From: an uncultured Bacteroidales bacterium
Lineage (GTDB): Bacteria; Bacteroidota; Bacteroidia; Bacteroidales; P3
Assembly (NCBI GenBank): GCA_946183915.1
Contig: CAMHDJ010000005.1
Span: forward strand, 1-64,000
Direction: 5' to 3'
DNA: 64,000 bases
Shown in pieces: positions 27,110-36,394 of the stretch. Numbering within the stretch: position 1 is the stretch's first letter; every line of letters begins with the position of its first letter. The notes under the pieces are model-generated. The model saw only the letters and a program-made list of their open reading frames with translations. It was not told where the DNA came from and searched no databases. Position numbers and translations under genes: made by a program.

Positions 27110-28630
27110 GTGAGACGACTGCTGCTGATCGCTGCCTTGCTGCTGGCCTGCGCCCCCGTGGGCGCCCAGGTCAATGTGGAAATTGTGGGTTCCGGCGCCA
27201 ACCTGGCCGGCCGCCGTGTGGAACTGCTAGCCTACGAGGACATGCTCACCATGCGTGAGCTCCTTCTCGACAGTGCCCGTGCCGACAGCACGGGGGCCTT
27301 CCGCCTCGGCACCTATCTCACCTATCCGCGCCTGGTGGTGCTGCAGGTGGAGTGCTACAGCCAGTCGTTCTACGCCGAACCCGGCCGCACCTACCGCCTG
27401 TGGCTGCCCGAGTTCCGCTGGGAGCAGGACGAGGAGCGCAACGTCCACCTCGATCCCGTGGCTCTGCCGTTCGAGTTTCTCGACCTGCCGGCCGACGAGC
27501 TGAACGTGCGCATGCTCCGCTTCGACGAGGCGGTCGACACCTTCCTCGCCGCCAACCGCATCCACTTCGACCCCCGCTTCCGGCCCGACCGCCGGTGGAT
27601 GGACTCGCTCGAGCGGGCCGTGGGGGCCGGCGAGTGGCGCGTGGAGCGCCGTGGGGCGACGGACGACAGCGCCGCTGCCGACAGCGTCAGGCCGCTGCCG
27701 ACCTCGTTCTTCGACCGCTACCGCTACTTCTCGCTGGCGCAGATGCGCTTCGGCATGCGCTTCGCCAGCCGCCGCCAGATGCTCACCCGCGTGCTGCCGC
27801 AGCCCATACTCTACCACGACGAGTGCTACATGCGCACCCTCTTCGACGTGCTGGGCGGCATGGTGAGCCAGGGCATGCGCAAGGTGAGCAAGCAGCGCCT
27901 GGTGGAGTGGGTCTACAGCGCCGACCTCGACCGCTACCTCGACTCGCTGGGCACCGAGCCGCTGCTCTACGACGAGCAGCTGCGCGAGCTGGCCGCCCTG
28001 GTGGCCCTCAAGGAGAGCCTCTACGATCCTGACTACGACGCCGACGGCGTGCGCCGCATGCTGGCCCTGCTGGCCACGCGCTCCAAGTGGGGCGACCACC
28101 GCCGCCTGGCCGAGCGCCTGCTGCAGGCCGAAGGCTTACGGCCCGCGACCGACTCCGCTGTCGCCGGCGCTCCCTTCCGCTTCGCGCCCGCGCTGCCCGA
28201 CGTCGACCGCCGCCTGGTGAGCCTCGACAGCCTGCAGGGCAAGTGGATCTATCTCAGTTTTGTGCGCGTCGGCGACCCCAACTCGCTCCGCGAGATCGAG
28301 ACGCTGGCCCACTTCAAGGACTCGGTCTACGCGCACAACCCCGATGTGGTCTTCGTCTCGGTGGCCTGCGACCGCGAGTTCCAGAAGATGTACCACTTCC
28401 TGCGCAACAACAAGCGGGGCCCGCGCTACAGCTGGACGTGGCTGCACTTCGACGGCCACTACCGCTGGCTGGAGCAGATGGGCGTCGTGAGCTACCCCAC
28501 CTTCCTCCTCTTCGACCCCGAGGGGCGCCAGCCCTACAGCGTCACCCCCACGCCCGAGAGCGGCTTCCTGCTCCGCGCCCCGTGGCAGAAGGCGCCCGCA
28601 CCCCCCGAAAAACCCGAGTTTGTTGATTAA
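27110..28630 (+). CDS. exported thioredoxin-fold protein lacking the CxxC motif
   Basis: About 506 residues. The likely start is GTG 27110, which gives a textbook signal peptide (RRLLLIAALLLACAPVGAQ); TTG 27092 is an alternative and there is no ATG in reach. The N-terminal half resembles the DUF4369-like beta-sandwich of Bacteroidetes TlpA relatives. The C-terminal 150 residues have a thioredoxin/TlpA order (GKWIYLSFVRVGDPNSLREI, later VVFVSVACDRE and MGVVSYPTFLLFDPEG), with the cis-Pro of SYPTF kept. The redox Cys pair is replaced by VGDPN, so thiol-disulfide exchange is unlikely. It is 24 bases upstream of the TPR protein gene and may act with the envelope proteins that follow. Confidence 0.7.
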   Translation: MRRLLLIAALLLACAPVGAQVNVEIVGSGANLAGRRVELLAYEDMLTMRELLLDSARADSTGAFRLGTYLTYPRLVVLQVECYSQSFYAEPGRTYRLWLPEFRWEQDEERNVHLDPVALPFEFLDLPADELNVRMLRFDEAVDTFLAANRIHFDPRFRPDRRWMDSLERAVGAGEWRVERRGATDDSAAADSVRPLPTSFFDRYRYFSLAQMRFGMRFASRRQMLTRVLPQPILYHDECYMRTLFDVLGGMVSQGMRKVSKQRLVEWVYSADLDRYLDSLGTEPLLYDEQLRELAALVALKESLYDPDYDADGVRRMLALLATRSKWGDHRRLAERLLQAEGLRPATDSAVAGAPFRFAPALPDVDRRLVSLDSLQGKWIYLSFVRVGDPNSLREIETLAHFKDSVYAHNPDVVFVSVACDREFQKMYHFLRNNKRGPRYSWTWLHFDGHYRWLEQMGVVSYPTFLLFDPEGRQPYSVTPTPESGFLLRAPWQKAPAPPEKPEFVD

Positions 28631-28654
28631 AAGTAACCTCATCATCCACCCGAT

Positions 28655-31600
28655 ATGAAAAAGACCCTCATAAGCCTCCTCCTGCTCGGCGCCACCCTCG
28701 GCGGCTGGGCCCAGCGTGAGACCTCCGGCGAACGCCTCCGCGACCTCTACCGCCAGGCCACCGACCTCTACCAGAAACAGAAGTACGCCGCCGCCCAACA
28801 GATCTTCGACCAGGTGCGGCCCCAGGAGGTCGACTGGCTCACCGTCAGCGACGCCGCCTACTACGCCGCCGTCTGCTCCGAGATGCTCGACAACAACGAC
28901 GCCTCCTACCGCCTCGAGGAGTTCCTCAGGCTCTACCCCCAGAGCTCGCGTTGCAACATGGCCCGCTTCTACCTGGGCAACTTCCACTACTCGCGCGGCG
29001 ACTATGAGCGCGCCCTCACCTACTACCGCGACGTCGAACCCACTGAGGTGGAGTACAACCACCGCAGCGAATACAACTTCAAGATGGGCTACTGCTACTT
29101 CCAGCGGGGCGACCTGCAGCGGGCCTCCAAGCTCTTCTCGCAGCAGATCGAGGGGCGCTCCAAGTACCGCGCCTCGAGCCTCTACTACTACGCCCACATC
29201 CAGTACATGAACGGTCAGTACGACCTGGCCCTCAAGAACTTCAAGGAGCTGCAGCAGGATCGCAAGTTCGCCAAGATCGCTCCCTCCTACATCGCCCGCA
29301 TCTACTACTACCTCGGCAAGGACGACGAGCTCCTTGCCATGGCCCCGCAGCTGATGGCCGAGCAGGATGCCTTCAAGATGAACGAGATACACCAGATGAT
29401 TGGTGAGATCTATTTCAACCGGGGCGAGTACGCACGCGCCCTGGAGCAGTACCGTCTTGTGGAGCAAGAGCAGGCCAAGGCCGAGAGTTGCACCCCGCAG
29501 GACAACGACTACCAGGTGGGCTACAGCTACTACATGCTGGGCCAGTATGCCGACGCGGCCCGCCACTTGGAGCGCAAGACCACCTGCAACGACAGCGTTG
29601 CGCAGAACGCCCTCTACGTCCTGGGCGACTGCTACGTCAAGCTGGACCGCAAGATGGAGGCCCGCAGCATGTTCCTCCAGGCCTCGAAGATGGACTTCAG
29701 CAAGAGCATCAAGGAAGACGCCCTCTTCAACTACGCCAAGCTCAGCTGCGAGCTCAACCAGAACGCCATGGGCGAGAGCATCAAGAGTTTCGAGAGCTAC
29801 CTGAAGAAATACCCCAAGAGCAAGCACCGCACCGAGGCCGAGGAGATCCTCACCGAGCTCTACTGCTCGACCAACAACTACAAGGAAGCCATCCGCTTGC
29901 TGGAGCAGGTGCCCGACCGCAACGCCGCCCTCGAGCAGGCCTACCAGCGTGCACTGCTCAATCGCGGCATCGAGCTCTGCAACAGCGGCAAGGAAGAGCA
30001 GGGCGTGGCCCTCTACGAGAAGGCCGTCAAGGTCAACGCCGTGCCCCGCATCACGGCCGATGCCAACTACCTGCTCGGCGAGTGGCAGTACCGCAACGGC
30101 ATGAACCGCGAGGCCGAACGCAACATCAACCGCCTCCTCCTCTCCTCCTACGCCTCCACCTCGCCCTACGCCAACGAGGCCCGCTACACCTACGGCTACC
30201 TCCAGATGAAGAAGAAACACTACGCCGACGCCCAGGAGACCTTCAGCGAGCTCAGCCGACGCCTGACCGGCACCGACAGCAAGACCACCGCCATGCGCAA
30301 CGATGTCTACAACCGTCTGGGCGACTGCCTCTACGTGCAGAGCCGCTTCGCCGACTGCATCCCGATGTACGACCAGGTGATCAACGCCGGCGGCCGCGAC
30401 GCCGACTACGCCACCTATCAAAAGGCCCTCGCCTATGGCGCCCAGGGCAAGAACAGCCAGAAGCTGACCTACCTCAACTATATCTTCGAACGCTACAGCA
30501 ATTCGCCCCTCAAGTCGAAGGCCATGCTCGAGATCGCCAACACCTACATGATGTGCGGCAACAACGAGATGGCCATGACCTACTACAACAACTTCGTCCG
30601 TCAGTACCCCCAGAGCGCCTATGTGAAGAACGCCCTGCTCAACCAAGGCCTGATCTTCTACAACACCGACCGCAACGACGAGGCCCTTCGCACCTTCGAC
30701 CGGCTGCTCACCCAGTACCCCGGCACCGACGAGGCCCGCGACGCCCTGAGCACCGTCAAGAACATCTACATCGCCCAGAACCGCGTCGACGAGTACTTCG
30801 CCTACGTGCAACGCACCACCAAGGTCACCATCTCGACTGCCACGCAGGACTCCACCACCTACCTCGCCGCCGAGGAGCGCTACCAGGAGGGCGACTTCGG
30901 CGCCGCCACCACCGCCCTCGAGGGCTACCTCAAGCGCTTCCCCACCGGCCTCTTCGCCCTCAAGGCCCACTACCTGCTGGCCGACTGCTACCTGCGCCAG
31001 GAGAAGAACGGCCAGGCCCTGCCGCACTACGAGGCGGTGGCCGCGGCCGGACGCAACCAGTACACCGAGCGTTCGCTGGCCCAGGCCGCCAGCATCGCCT
31101 ATGCCCTGGGCGACTATGCGAAGGCCGCCACCCTCTACCAGCGCCTCAGCGCCGGCGCCGAGAGCGACGCCAGCCTGCTGCAGGGCGAGGTGGGTGCCCT
31201 GCGGTGTGCCGTGGCGCTGCAGCGGGCCGACGACATCATGGCCGCCGGTCGCCGCCTGGCCGCCGAGGAGAAGGCCACCGCCGAGATGCGCGACGAGGCC
31301 CAGCTGGCCATGGCCCGCGTCTGCTTCGACGGCCGCCAGCTCGACTCGGCCTTCAGCCACTACGCCACCCTGACCGCCTCGGCCAACGGCGAGTACAACG
31401 GCGAGGCCCGCTGCCGCCAGGCCGAGATCTTCATGCAGCGCCAGCAGTACCAGCAGGCCGAGCGCATCATCGAGAGCATCGTCAACGACGCCTCGTCCGA
31501 CTACTGGCTGGCCTACTCGTTCATCCTCTGGGCCGACATCTACTATGCCCGTGGCAACAGCCTCCAGGCCAAGCAGACCTTGCAGAGCATCTACGAGAAC

Positions 31601-31717
31601 TACGAGGGCGACGACGACCTGGCCCAGGTGGCCCGCGACAAGTATGCCGCCATCGTGGCCGCCGAGCAACCCGCCCCCGCCCCCAACGAAGAGGAAGAGA
31701 TCACCATCGAATTGTAG
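28655..31717 (+). CDS. large exported tetratricopeptide-repeat protein
   Basis: 1020 residues with a signal peptide (MKKTLISLLLLGATLGGWAQ). Nearly the whole mature protein consists of TPR helix pairs, for example YRQATDLYQKQKYAAAQQIF, YLGNFHYSRGDYERALTYY, MNGQYDLALKNFKEL and EIANTYMMCGNNEMAMTYYN, so it is a periplasmic or outer-membrane-associated scaffold. Bacteroidetes often keep such a gene next to an outer-membrane barrel gene and folC, exactly as here; the pair probably interacts. The stop codon TAG is also the first three bases of an 11-bp-period array. The partner and the exact function are not known. Confidence 0.8.
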   Translation: MKKTLISLLLLGATLGGWAQRETSGERLRDLYRQATDLYQKQKYAAAQQIFDQVRPQEVDWLTVSDAAYYAAVCSEMLDNNDASYRLEEFLRLYPQSSRCNMARFYLGNFHYSRGDYERALTYYRDVEPTEVEYNHRSEYNFKMGYCYFQRGDLQRASKLFSQQIEGRSKYRASSLYYYAHIQYMNGQYDLALKNFKELQQDRKFAKIAPSYIARIYYYLGKDDELLAMAPQLMAEQDAFKMNEIHQMIGEIYFNRGEYARALEQYRLVEQEQAKAESCTPQDNDYQVGYSYYMLGQYADAARHLERKTTCNDSVAQNALYVLGDCYVKLDRKMEARSMFLQASKMDFSKSIKEDALFNYAKLSCELNQNAMGESIKSFESYLKKYPKSKHRTEAEEILTELYCSTNNYKEAIRLLEQVPDRNAALEQAYQRALLNRGIELCNSGKEEQGVALYEKAVKVNAVPRITADANYLLGEWQYRNGMNREAERNINRLLLSSYASTSPYANEARYTYGYLQMKKKHYADAQETFSELSRRLTGTDSKTTAMRNDVYNRLGDCLYVQSRFADCIPMYDQVINAGGRDADYATYQKALAYGAQGKNSQKLTYLNYIFERYSNSPLKSKAMLEIANTYMMCGNNEMAMTYYNNFVRQYPQSAYVKNALLNQGLIFYNTDRNDEALRTFDRLLTQYPGTDEARDALSTVKNIYIAQNRVDEYFAYVQRTTKVTISTATQDSTTYLAAEERYQEGDFGAATTALEGYLKRFPTGLFALKAHYLLADCYLRQEKNGQALPHYEAVAAAGRNQYTERSLAQAASIAYALGDYAKAATLYQRLSAGAESDASLLQGEVGALRCAVALQRADDIMAAGRRLAAEEKATAEMRDEAQLAMARVCFDGRQLDSAFSHYATLTASANGEYNGEARCRQAEIFMQRQQYQQAERIIESIVNDASSDYWLAYSFILWADIYYARGNSLQAKQTLQSIYENYEGDDDLAQVARDKYAAIVAAEQPAPAPNEEEEITIEL

Positions 31718-31780
31718 GCATCATCCAGGCATCAACTAGGCATCATCTAGGCATCAACTAGGCATCATCTAGGCATAAAT
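31715..31780. repeat. 11-bp-period tandem array, 6 units, beginning at a stop codon
   Basis: TAGGCATCATC, CAGGCATCAAC, TAGGCATCATC, TAGGCATCAAC, TAGGCATCATC, TAGGCATAAAT in register. The first TAG is the TPR gene stop codon. The array is followed by GCCTCCCGGAGGC, a short hairpin. Confidence 0.92.
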
Positions 31781-31844
31781 GCCTCCCGGAGGCTTCGGAA
31801 AAGGAGCGAAAAAAGAAGTTAGAAGAAACGAAAAAACAGACTAT

Positions 31845-33599
31845 ATGTTGAAGAAATCGATCATAATCGCGCTGGCGCTGCTGCCGCTGGCCGGCGCCCA
31901 GGCCCAGAACGACGACGCCTACAACGAGAGCGTCGTGGTCAAAGGCTCCTACACCCCCGTCATCGAGCAGGCCGAGAAGCTCAACTTCCCGGCGCAGGTG
32001 ACCGACACCCTGTCGCGCATCGAGCATGCTTTCCACTACAGCATCGCGCCCACGCGCCTGCGTGCCATGTACGACCCCACGCGCATCCGCGCCGCCCGCA
32101 TCATCGGCGAGCCCGCCACCAAGCTCTACAACAACTACCTGCGCCTCGGCATGGGCAACTACTGGAGCCCGCTGGCCGACCTCTACTGGAGTTCGACCCG
32201 CGACCGGCTGAAGACCTACGGCATCCGGGTGAACCACCGCTCGTCGTGGGACAAGCTGGCCAAGCTGCCCGAGTACGGCCCCGTGCAGCAGGGTCAGACC
32301 GGCGTGACCCTCTTCGGCAAGTACATCGTCGGCGAGGTGCTGCAGCTCTCGACAGACCTCAGCTACGAGCACGACCACAACCTCTACTACGGCTTCACCG
32401 ACAGCACCCTGCGGACGGTCCTCGGACAATCGCGCGACGACATCGGCCTCGGCGACTACCGCGCCTCCTACAATGTGGCCACCTGGAATGTGGGTGTAAA
32501 GAATATGGAACTCGATGCCCGCAAGCTGGGCTATGCTGCCGATGTGCACCTGAGCGACCTCTGGGGCTTCTGGCATCAGAACGAGCTGAATCTCAACCTC
32601 AGCGGCGATGTGCACTATGGCTTTAATATATTGAACCAATATAAAGGTATAGCCTACCTGCACGCCGAGTGGGACGCCTACCGCAACAGCCACCCCGACG
32701 CCTCGGTGCCGCTTGGCTACGCGATGGCGCCGTCGGCCGACACGCTCCTCTCGGTGGGCAACATCGTCAAGCTCAACCCCTACGCTGTCTTCCTCTTCCG
32801 CGGGCTGAACATCCATGCCGGTGTCACCCTCGGATGGGACGGCCTCAGCGACCCCGCTGCCTCCACGCGTTTCCGCCTCTTCCCCGACGTCACCGTCAGC
32901 AAGAGCCTGATGAACGGCAACGTGGTGCTCAGCCTGGCGGCTACGGGCGGCTTCGAGGCCGTCAGCCTCAACAGCATCCGCCTGGTGAACCCCTATGTGG
33001 TGCCCGACTTCGCGGCCACCTCTACGGGCCACTACGACTTCGTGGCCCACGCCCGCTGGTCGTTCAACCGCAAGCTGGAGGCCAATGCCGAGGTGAGCTA
33101 CTCGCTGCGCAGCAACGACCCCACCTTCATGCTCAGCCCGCGCTACGGCCTGGACAACGTCTACGAGGTGGTCTTCAACAACCTCAACCGCCTCACGGTG
33201 GGCGGCGACCTCACCTTTGTCAACGACGAGATGATCACCCTCCGCGCCGGCGGCCACTACTACCACTACACCTTCACCGACCTCGGTGCCGTCGAGCCGG
33301 TGTGGAGCCGCTACTATAAGCCCGACTGGGACGCCCTGCTCAGCGTCGACCTCAACTACCACTACAAGTGGTTCCTCCACCTCGAGGGGCAGCTGCTGGG
33401 CAAGATGGACTCCGACCGCGGCGAGCTGCCGCTGCGCTACGGCATCGCCGCCCAGGTGGAGTACCGCCACAACCGGGCGCTCTCCTTCTTCCTGCGGGGC
33501 GACAACCTGGCCTTCCAGCGCTACTGGCTCTGGGCCAACTACCCCTCGCAGCGCGGCCTCTTCACCCTCGGACTCACCTACACCATCCCCAACAAATGA
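31845..33599 (+). CDS. outer-membrane beta-barrel protein (TonB-dependent-receptor-like, no plug recognised)
   Basis: 584 residues from ATG 31845 (MLKKSIIIALALLPLAGAQAQ signal peptide). The mature protein is dense in alternating aromatic beta-strands (LYNNYLRLGMGNYWSPLADLY, WDALLSVDLNYHYKWFLHLEG) and ends in RGLFTLGLTYTIPNK, a typical barrel end except for the terminal Lys. There is no clear TonB box or full plug domain, so it is a pore or receptor-like barrel rather than a proven transporter. The ATGA overlap with folC and the preceding TPR gene place all three in one operon. Probable role: envelope assembly or uptake together with the TPR scaffold. Confidence 0.75.
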   Translation: MLKKSIIIALALLPLAGAQAQNDDAYNESVVVKGSYTPVIEQAEKLNFPAQVTDTLSRIEHAFHYSIAPTRLRAMYDPTRIRAARIIGEPATKLYNNYLRLGMGNYWSPLADLYWSSTRDRLKTYGIRVNHRSSWDKLAKLPEYGPVQQGQTGVTLFGKYIVGEVLQLSTDLSYEHDHNLYYGFTDSTLRTVLGQSRDDIGLGDYRASYNVATWNVGVKNMELDARKLGYAADVHLSDLWGFWHQNELNLNLSGDVHYGFNILNQYKGIAYLHAEWDAYRNSHPDASVPLGYAMAPSADTLLSVGNIVKLNPYAVFLFRGLNIHAGVTLGWDGLSDPAASTRFRLFPDVTVSKSLMNGNVVLSLAATGGFEAVSLNSIRLVNPYVVPDFAATSTGHYDFVAHARWSFNRKLEANAEVSYSLRSNDPTFMLSPRYGLDNVYEVVFNNLNRLTVGGDLTFVNDEMITLRAGGHYYHYTFTDLGAVEPVWSRYYKPDWDALLSVDLNYHYKWFLHLEGQLLGKMDSDRGELPLRYGIAAQVEYRHNRALSFFLRGDNLAFQRYWLWANYPSQRGLFTLGLTYTIPNK

Positions 33600-34894
33600 A
33601 CTATCAGGAGACATTAGACTATATGTTTGCGCAGCTGCCGATGTATCATCGCATCGGCGCTGCCGCTTATAAGGCTGACATCCAGCCCACCATCGACATG
33701 ATGGCCGCCCTCGGCAACCCCGAGCGCCGGTTCAAGAGCATCCATGTGGCCGGCACCAACGGCAAGGGCTCCGTCAGCCACTTCCTCGCCTCCATCCTGC
33801 AGGAGGCGGGCTACCGGGTGGGCCTCTACACCTCGCCCCATCTGGTCGACTTCCGCGAGCGCATCCGGATTGGCGGCGAGATGATCCCGAAGGAGGCCGT
33901 GACCGCCTTCGTGGAGGAGCATCGCGGGCTCTTCGCCGAGCTGCACCTCTCCTTCTTCGAGATGACGGTGGGCATGGCCTTCGACTACTTCGCCAGGGAG
34001 AAGGTCGACATCGCCGTCGTCGAGGTGGGCATGGGCGGTCGGTTGGACAGCACCAACGTCATCACGCCGCTGCTCTCGGTCATCACCAATATCGGCCTCG
34101 ACCACACGCAGTTCCTGGGCGACACGCTGGAGAAGATCGCCGGCGAGAAGGCCGGCATCATCAAGGAGGGCGTGCCGGTGGTGATAGGGGAGACCCAGCC
34201 CGAGACGGCGCCGGTGTTTATGCAGGTTGCCACCCAGCGCCATGCCCCCATCACCTTCGCCGACAGCCACTACCAGGTCGACGACATCGGCCGCTACACC
34301 ACCGAACTCACGGGCGAATACCAGAAAAAGAATATTGTCACGGTGCTCGAATCGGTCGAGGTGTTGCGTCGCACCACCGACCTCGAGGTGTCGCCCGCTG
34401 CCTTCAAGCGCGGAATGGCCCGTGTGGTGACCAACACCCACCTGCACGGTCGCTGGCAGAAGATCGGCGACGCCCCGCTCACCATCTGCGAGACCGCCCA
34501 CAACGAGCCCGGCATCAGGGCTATGTTGCAGGGCATCAGCAACACGCCTCACCGCCGGTTGCATGTCATCTATGGCTGCGTCAACGACAAGGACTATCGC
34601 CACATCCTCCAGTTCCTCAACGAGCATCTGGTCCAGGGGCGCGGACCGTCGGCCAGCGAGACCCTCACGTGGCGCTTCACTCAGCCCGGTGTACCGCGAG
34701 CCCTCCCGGTCGACGACCTTGTGGCTGCCGCCGGTGACCTTGGCATCAAAGGGCGCGCCTTCGAGCGGGTAGGGGAGGCCATCACCGATGCTCGCCGGTC
34801 GGCGCAAGCGGATGATATGGTGCTTGTTACGGGCAGTATCTTCCTGGTGGCCGATGCACTGGCTTTCACCAACAGTGGGGAGGGGTGCGATTGA
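33596..34894 (+). CDS. folC: bifunctional folylpolyglutamate / dihydrofolate synthase
   Basis: 432 residues, Mur-ligase superfamily. The P-loop SIHVAGTNGKGSVSHFLAS is near residue 48, YTSPHLVDFRERI near 78, and the central-domain sequence VVEVGMGGRLDSTNVI near 141. GLDHTQFLGDTLEKIAGEKAGIIKEG follows. It adds glutamate to dihydropteroate or folates in the cytosol. The ATG overlaps the barrel gene stop codon (ATGA), so translation is coupled; the longer frame upstream lies inside the barrel gene and is not real. The C-terminal domain is complete. Confidence 0.95.
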   Translation: MNYQETLDYMFAQLPMYHRIGAAAYKADIQPTIDMMAALGNPERRFKSIHVAGTNGKGSVSHFLASILQEAGYRVGLYTSPHLVDFRERIRIGGEMIPKEAVTAFVEEHRGLFAELHLSFFEMTVGMAFDYFAREKVDIAVVEVGMGGRLDSTNVITPLLSVITNIGLDHTQFLGDTLEKIAGEKAGIIKEGVPVVIGETQPETAPVFMQVATQRHAPITFADSHYQVDDIGRYTTELTGEYQKKNIVTVLESVEVLRRTTDLEVSPAAFKRGMARVVTNTHLHGRWQKIGDAPLTICETAHNEPGIRAMLQGISNTPHRRLHVIYGCVNDKDYRHILQFLNEHLVQGRGPSASETLTWRFTQPGVPRALPVDDLVAAAGDLGIKGRAFERVGEAITDARRSAQADDMVLVTGSIFLVADALAFTNSGEGCD

Positions 34895-34905
34895 GAGAAA
34901 GTTCG

Positions 34906-34914
34906 TAATTTTGC
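34906..34914 (+). promoter_or_regulatory. -7 element (TAATTTTGC) before the CDF exporter gene
   Basis: A TAnnTTTGC match 33 bases before the ATG, just after folC. No good TTG at the standard spacing. Confidence 0.6.
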
Positions 34915-34946
34915 AAAACGAAATTAAGAACAAAAAACTACGCATT

Positions 34947-35918
34947 ATGACACACGAACATCACCATCACGACCACGACCATGAGCACGGCCACGAGCAT
35001 CATGGTCTGCACCACCACCATCACCACCACGCCATCGAGCGCCTATCTACTATATATATTGTAGCTGTGGCGCTCAACCTCGCCTTCGTTATTGTCGAGG
35101 TCATTGCAGGCGTTGTCGGCCACTCGTTGGGTTTGCTCAGCGACGCGGGCCATAACCTGAGCGATGTCTTCTCGCTGCTGCTGGCCATGGTGGCCCTCAA
35201 GCTGGCCTCCAGCCATGCCACCCGCCGCTTCACCTACGGCTACCGCAAGGCCTCGGTGCTCATCTCCCTACTGAATGCCATCATTCTCCTTGTCGCCGTG
35301 GGCGCCATTATGGTGGAGAGCGTGCGTAAGTTCATGCACCCCTCCGACGTTAACGGCACCCTCATCATCTGGACCGCTGCCGTGGGTATCGTCATCAACG
35401 GCCTCACAGCCTGGGCTCTCAGCCGTCAACAGCAGCACGATATCAATACGCGTGGTGCCTTCCTCCACATGCTGGCCGACACGCTGGTCTCGGCGGGTGT
35501 GGTGGTCAGCGGTGTAGTGATCAACCTCACCGGCTGGACAATAGTCGACCCCATCATCGGACTCGTCATCGCAGTGGTGATCCTGGTCAGCACCTGGAGC
35601 CTGCTGTCCGAGAGTCTTCGCATGAGCACCGACGCCGTGCCCGAGGGCTTCGACGTCGACGATGTGAAGCAGAAGATTGAGTCGCAGGAAGGAGTCCTCA
35701 ATGTGCATCACCTCCATATCTGGCCCATCTCCACCACGGAGACGGCCCTCACCTGCCATGTGGTCATTCCCTCGTCTGACCGCTTGGAGGAGGTCACCGA
35801 CCGGGTGAAGCACTTACTCGACGAGATGGAAATCCATCACAGCACGCTTGAGTTGGAGACCTCGAGCAGTCACTGTCACGACCACGACTGCTGTGCTGCG
35901 TCGAGTAGCGAAGCGTAG
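34947..35918 (+). CDS. czcD: cation diffusion facilitator (Zn2+/Co2+/Cd2+ exporter)
   Basis: 323 residues. A His-rich cytosolic N-terminus (stretches such as HEHHHHDHDHEHGHEHHG) precedes six membrane helices. The metal site is formed by SDAGHNLSD (about residue 66) and HMLADTLVS (about residue 181), the HxxxD pattern of Zn-transporting CDFs. The C-terminal cytosolic domain contains LNVHHLHIWPI and ends in a second His/Cys-rich tail (SHCHDHDCC). The protein exports divalent metal by proton antiport. The last 43 bases overlap the 3' end of gmhB on the other strand, so that metal-binding tail is encoded in a double-use segment. Confidence 0.93.
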   Translation: MTHEHHHHDHDHEHGHEHHGLHHHHHHHAIERLSTIYIVAVALNLAFVIVEVIAGVVGHSLGLLSDAGHNLSDVFSLLLAMVALKLASSHATRRFTYGYRKASVLISLLNAIILLVAVGAIMVESVRKFMHPSDVNGTLIIWTAAVGIVINGLTAWALSRQQQHDINTRGAFLHMLADTLVSAGVVVSGVVINLTGWTIVDPIIGLVIAVVILVSTWSLLSESLRMSTDAVPEGFDVDDVKQKIESQEGVLNVHHLHIWPISTTETALTCHVVIPSSDRLEEVTDRVKHLLDEMEIHHSTLELETSSSHCHDHDCCAASSSEA

Positions 35919-36394
35919 CGGAAATCCACCAGGTACGGGTCGCTGAGCGCCACGTCCGAGTTGTCGCCAACGAGCACCGTCGTCATGCCGCACCGGCGCC
36001 CAAAGAGCATGTCGGTGCGGCTGTCGCCTATCATGACGCTCTCTTTTAGCTTGATGTCGGGGAAATCGTGACGGGCCTGAAGTGCCATGCCGATGTTGGG
36101 CTTGCGGCGGAAGCTGTGGACGCGCTCCAGTTCGGGGCAGTGGTAGATGTGATCCACCGACCCGATGGCAGCCAGCAGCTTGGCGTGGATGACGTCCAGG
36201 TCGTCCTCCGTCATCAGCCCCTTGCCGATGCCTTGCTGGTTGGTGACGATGAAGATGCGGCCGAACTGTTGGCGCAGCAGTGCCATGGCTTCCGGAACGC
36301 CAGGCAGCACCTCCAGCTCGTCGGGGCTTTTCACGTAGTCGTTGCGTCGGAGCGTGTTGAGCACTCCGTCGCGGTCGAGGAAGAGCGCTTTCAT
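35876..36394 (-). CDS. gmhB: D-glycero-D-manno-heptose 1,7-bisphosphate 7-phosphatase
   Basis: 172 residues, HAD-IIIA family. FLDRDGVLN at residue 5 is the nucleophile motif (DxDGxxN), IVTNQQGIGKG near 49 is motif II, and SVMIGDSRTDMLFG near 119 is motif III/IV. The zinc-loop cysteines of E. coli GmhB are largely missing (only one Cys in HCPELERVH). It removes the 7-phosphate in the heptose pathway. The ATGA overlap (4 bases) with hddC and its place at the end of the GT-hddA-gmhA-hddC operon support the assignment. Its 3' end overlaps the CDF gene by 43 bases. Confidence 0.85.
   Translation of the reverse strand: MKALFLDRDGVLNTLRRNDYVKSPDELEVLPGVPEAMALLRQQFGRIFIVTNQQGIGKGLMTEDDLDVIHAKLLAAIGSVDHIYHCPELERVHSFRRKPNIGMALQARHDFPDIKLKESVMIGDSRTDMLFGRRCGMTTVLVGDNSDVALSDPYLVDFRYASLLDAAQQSWS

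Noticed and set aside
28136..31669. 1177-codon open frame antisense to the TPR gene
   Set aside because: Repetitive Val/Ala/Leu/Gly sequence mirrored from TPR codons; the sense strand has signal peptide and repeats.
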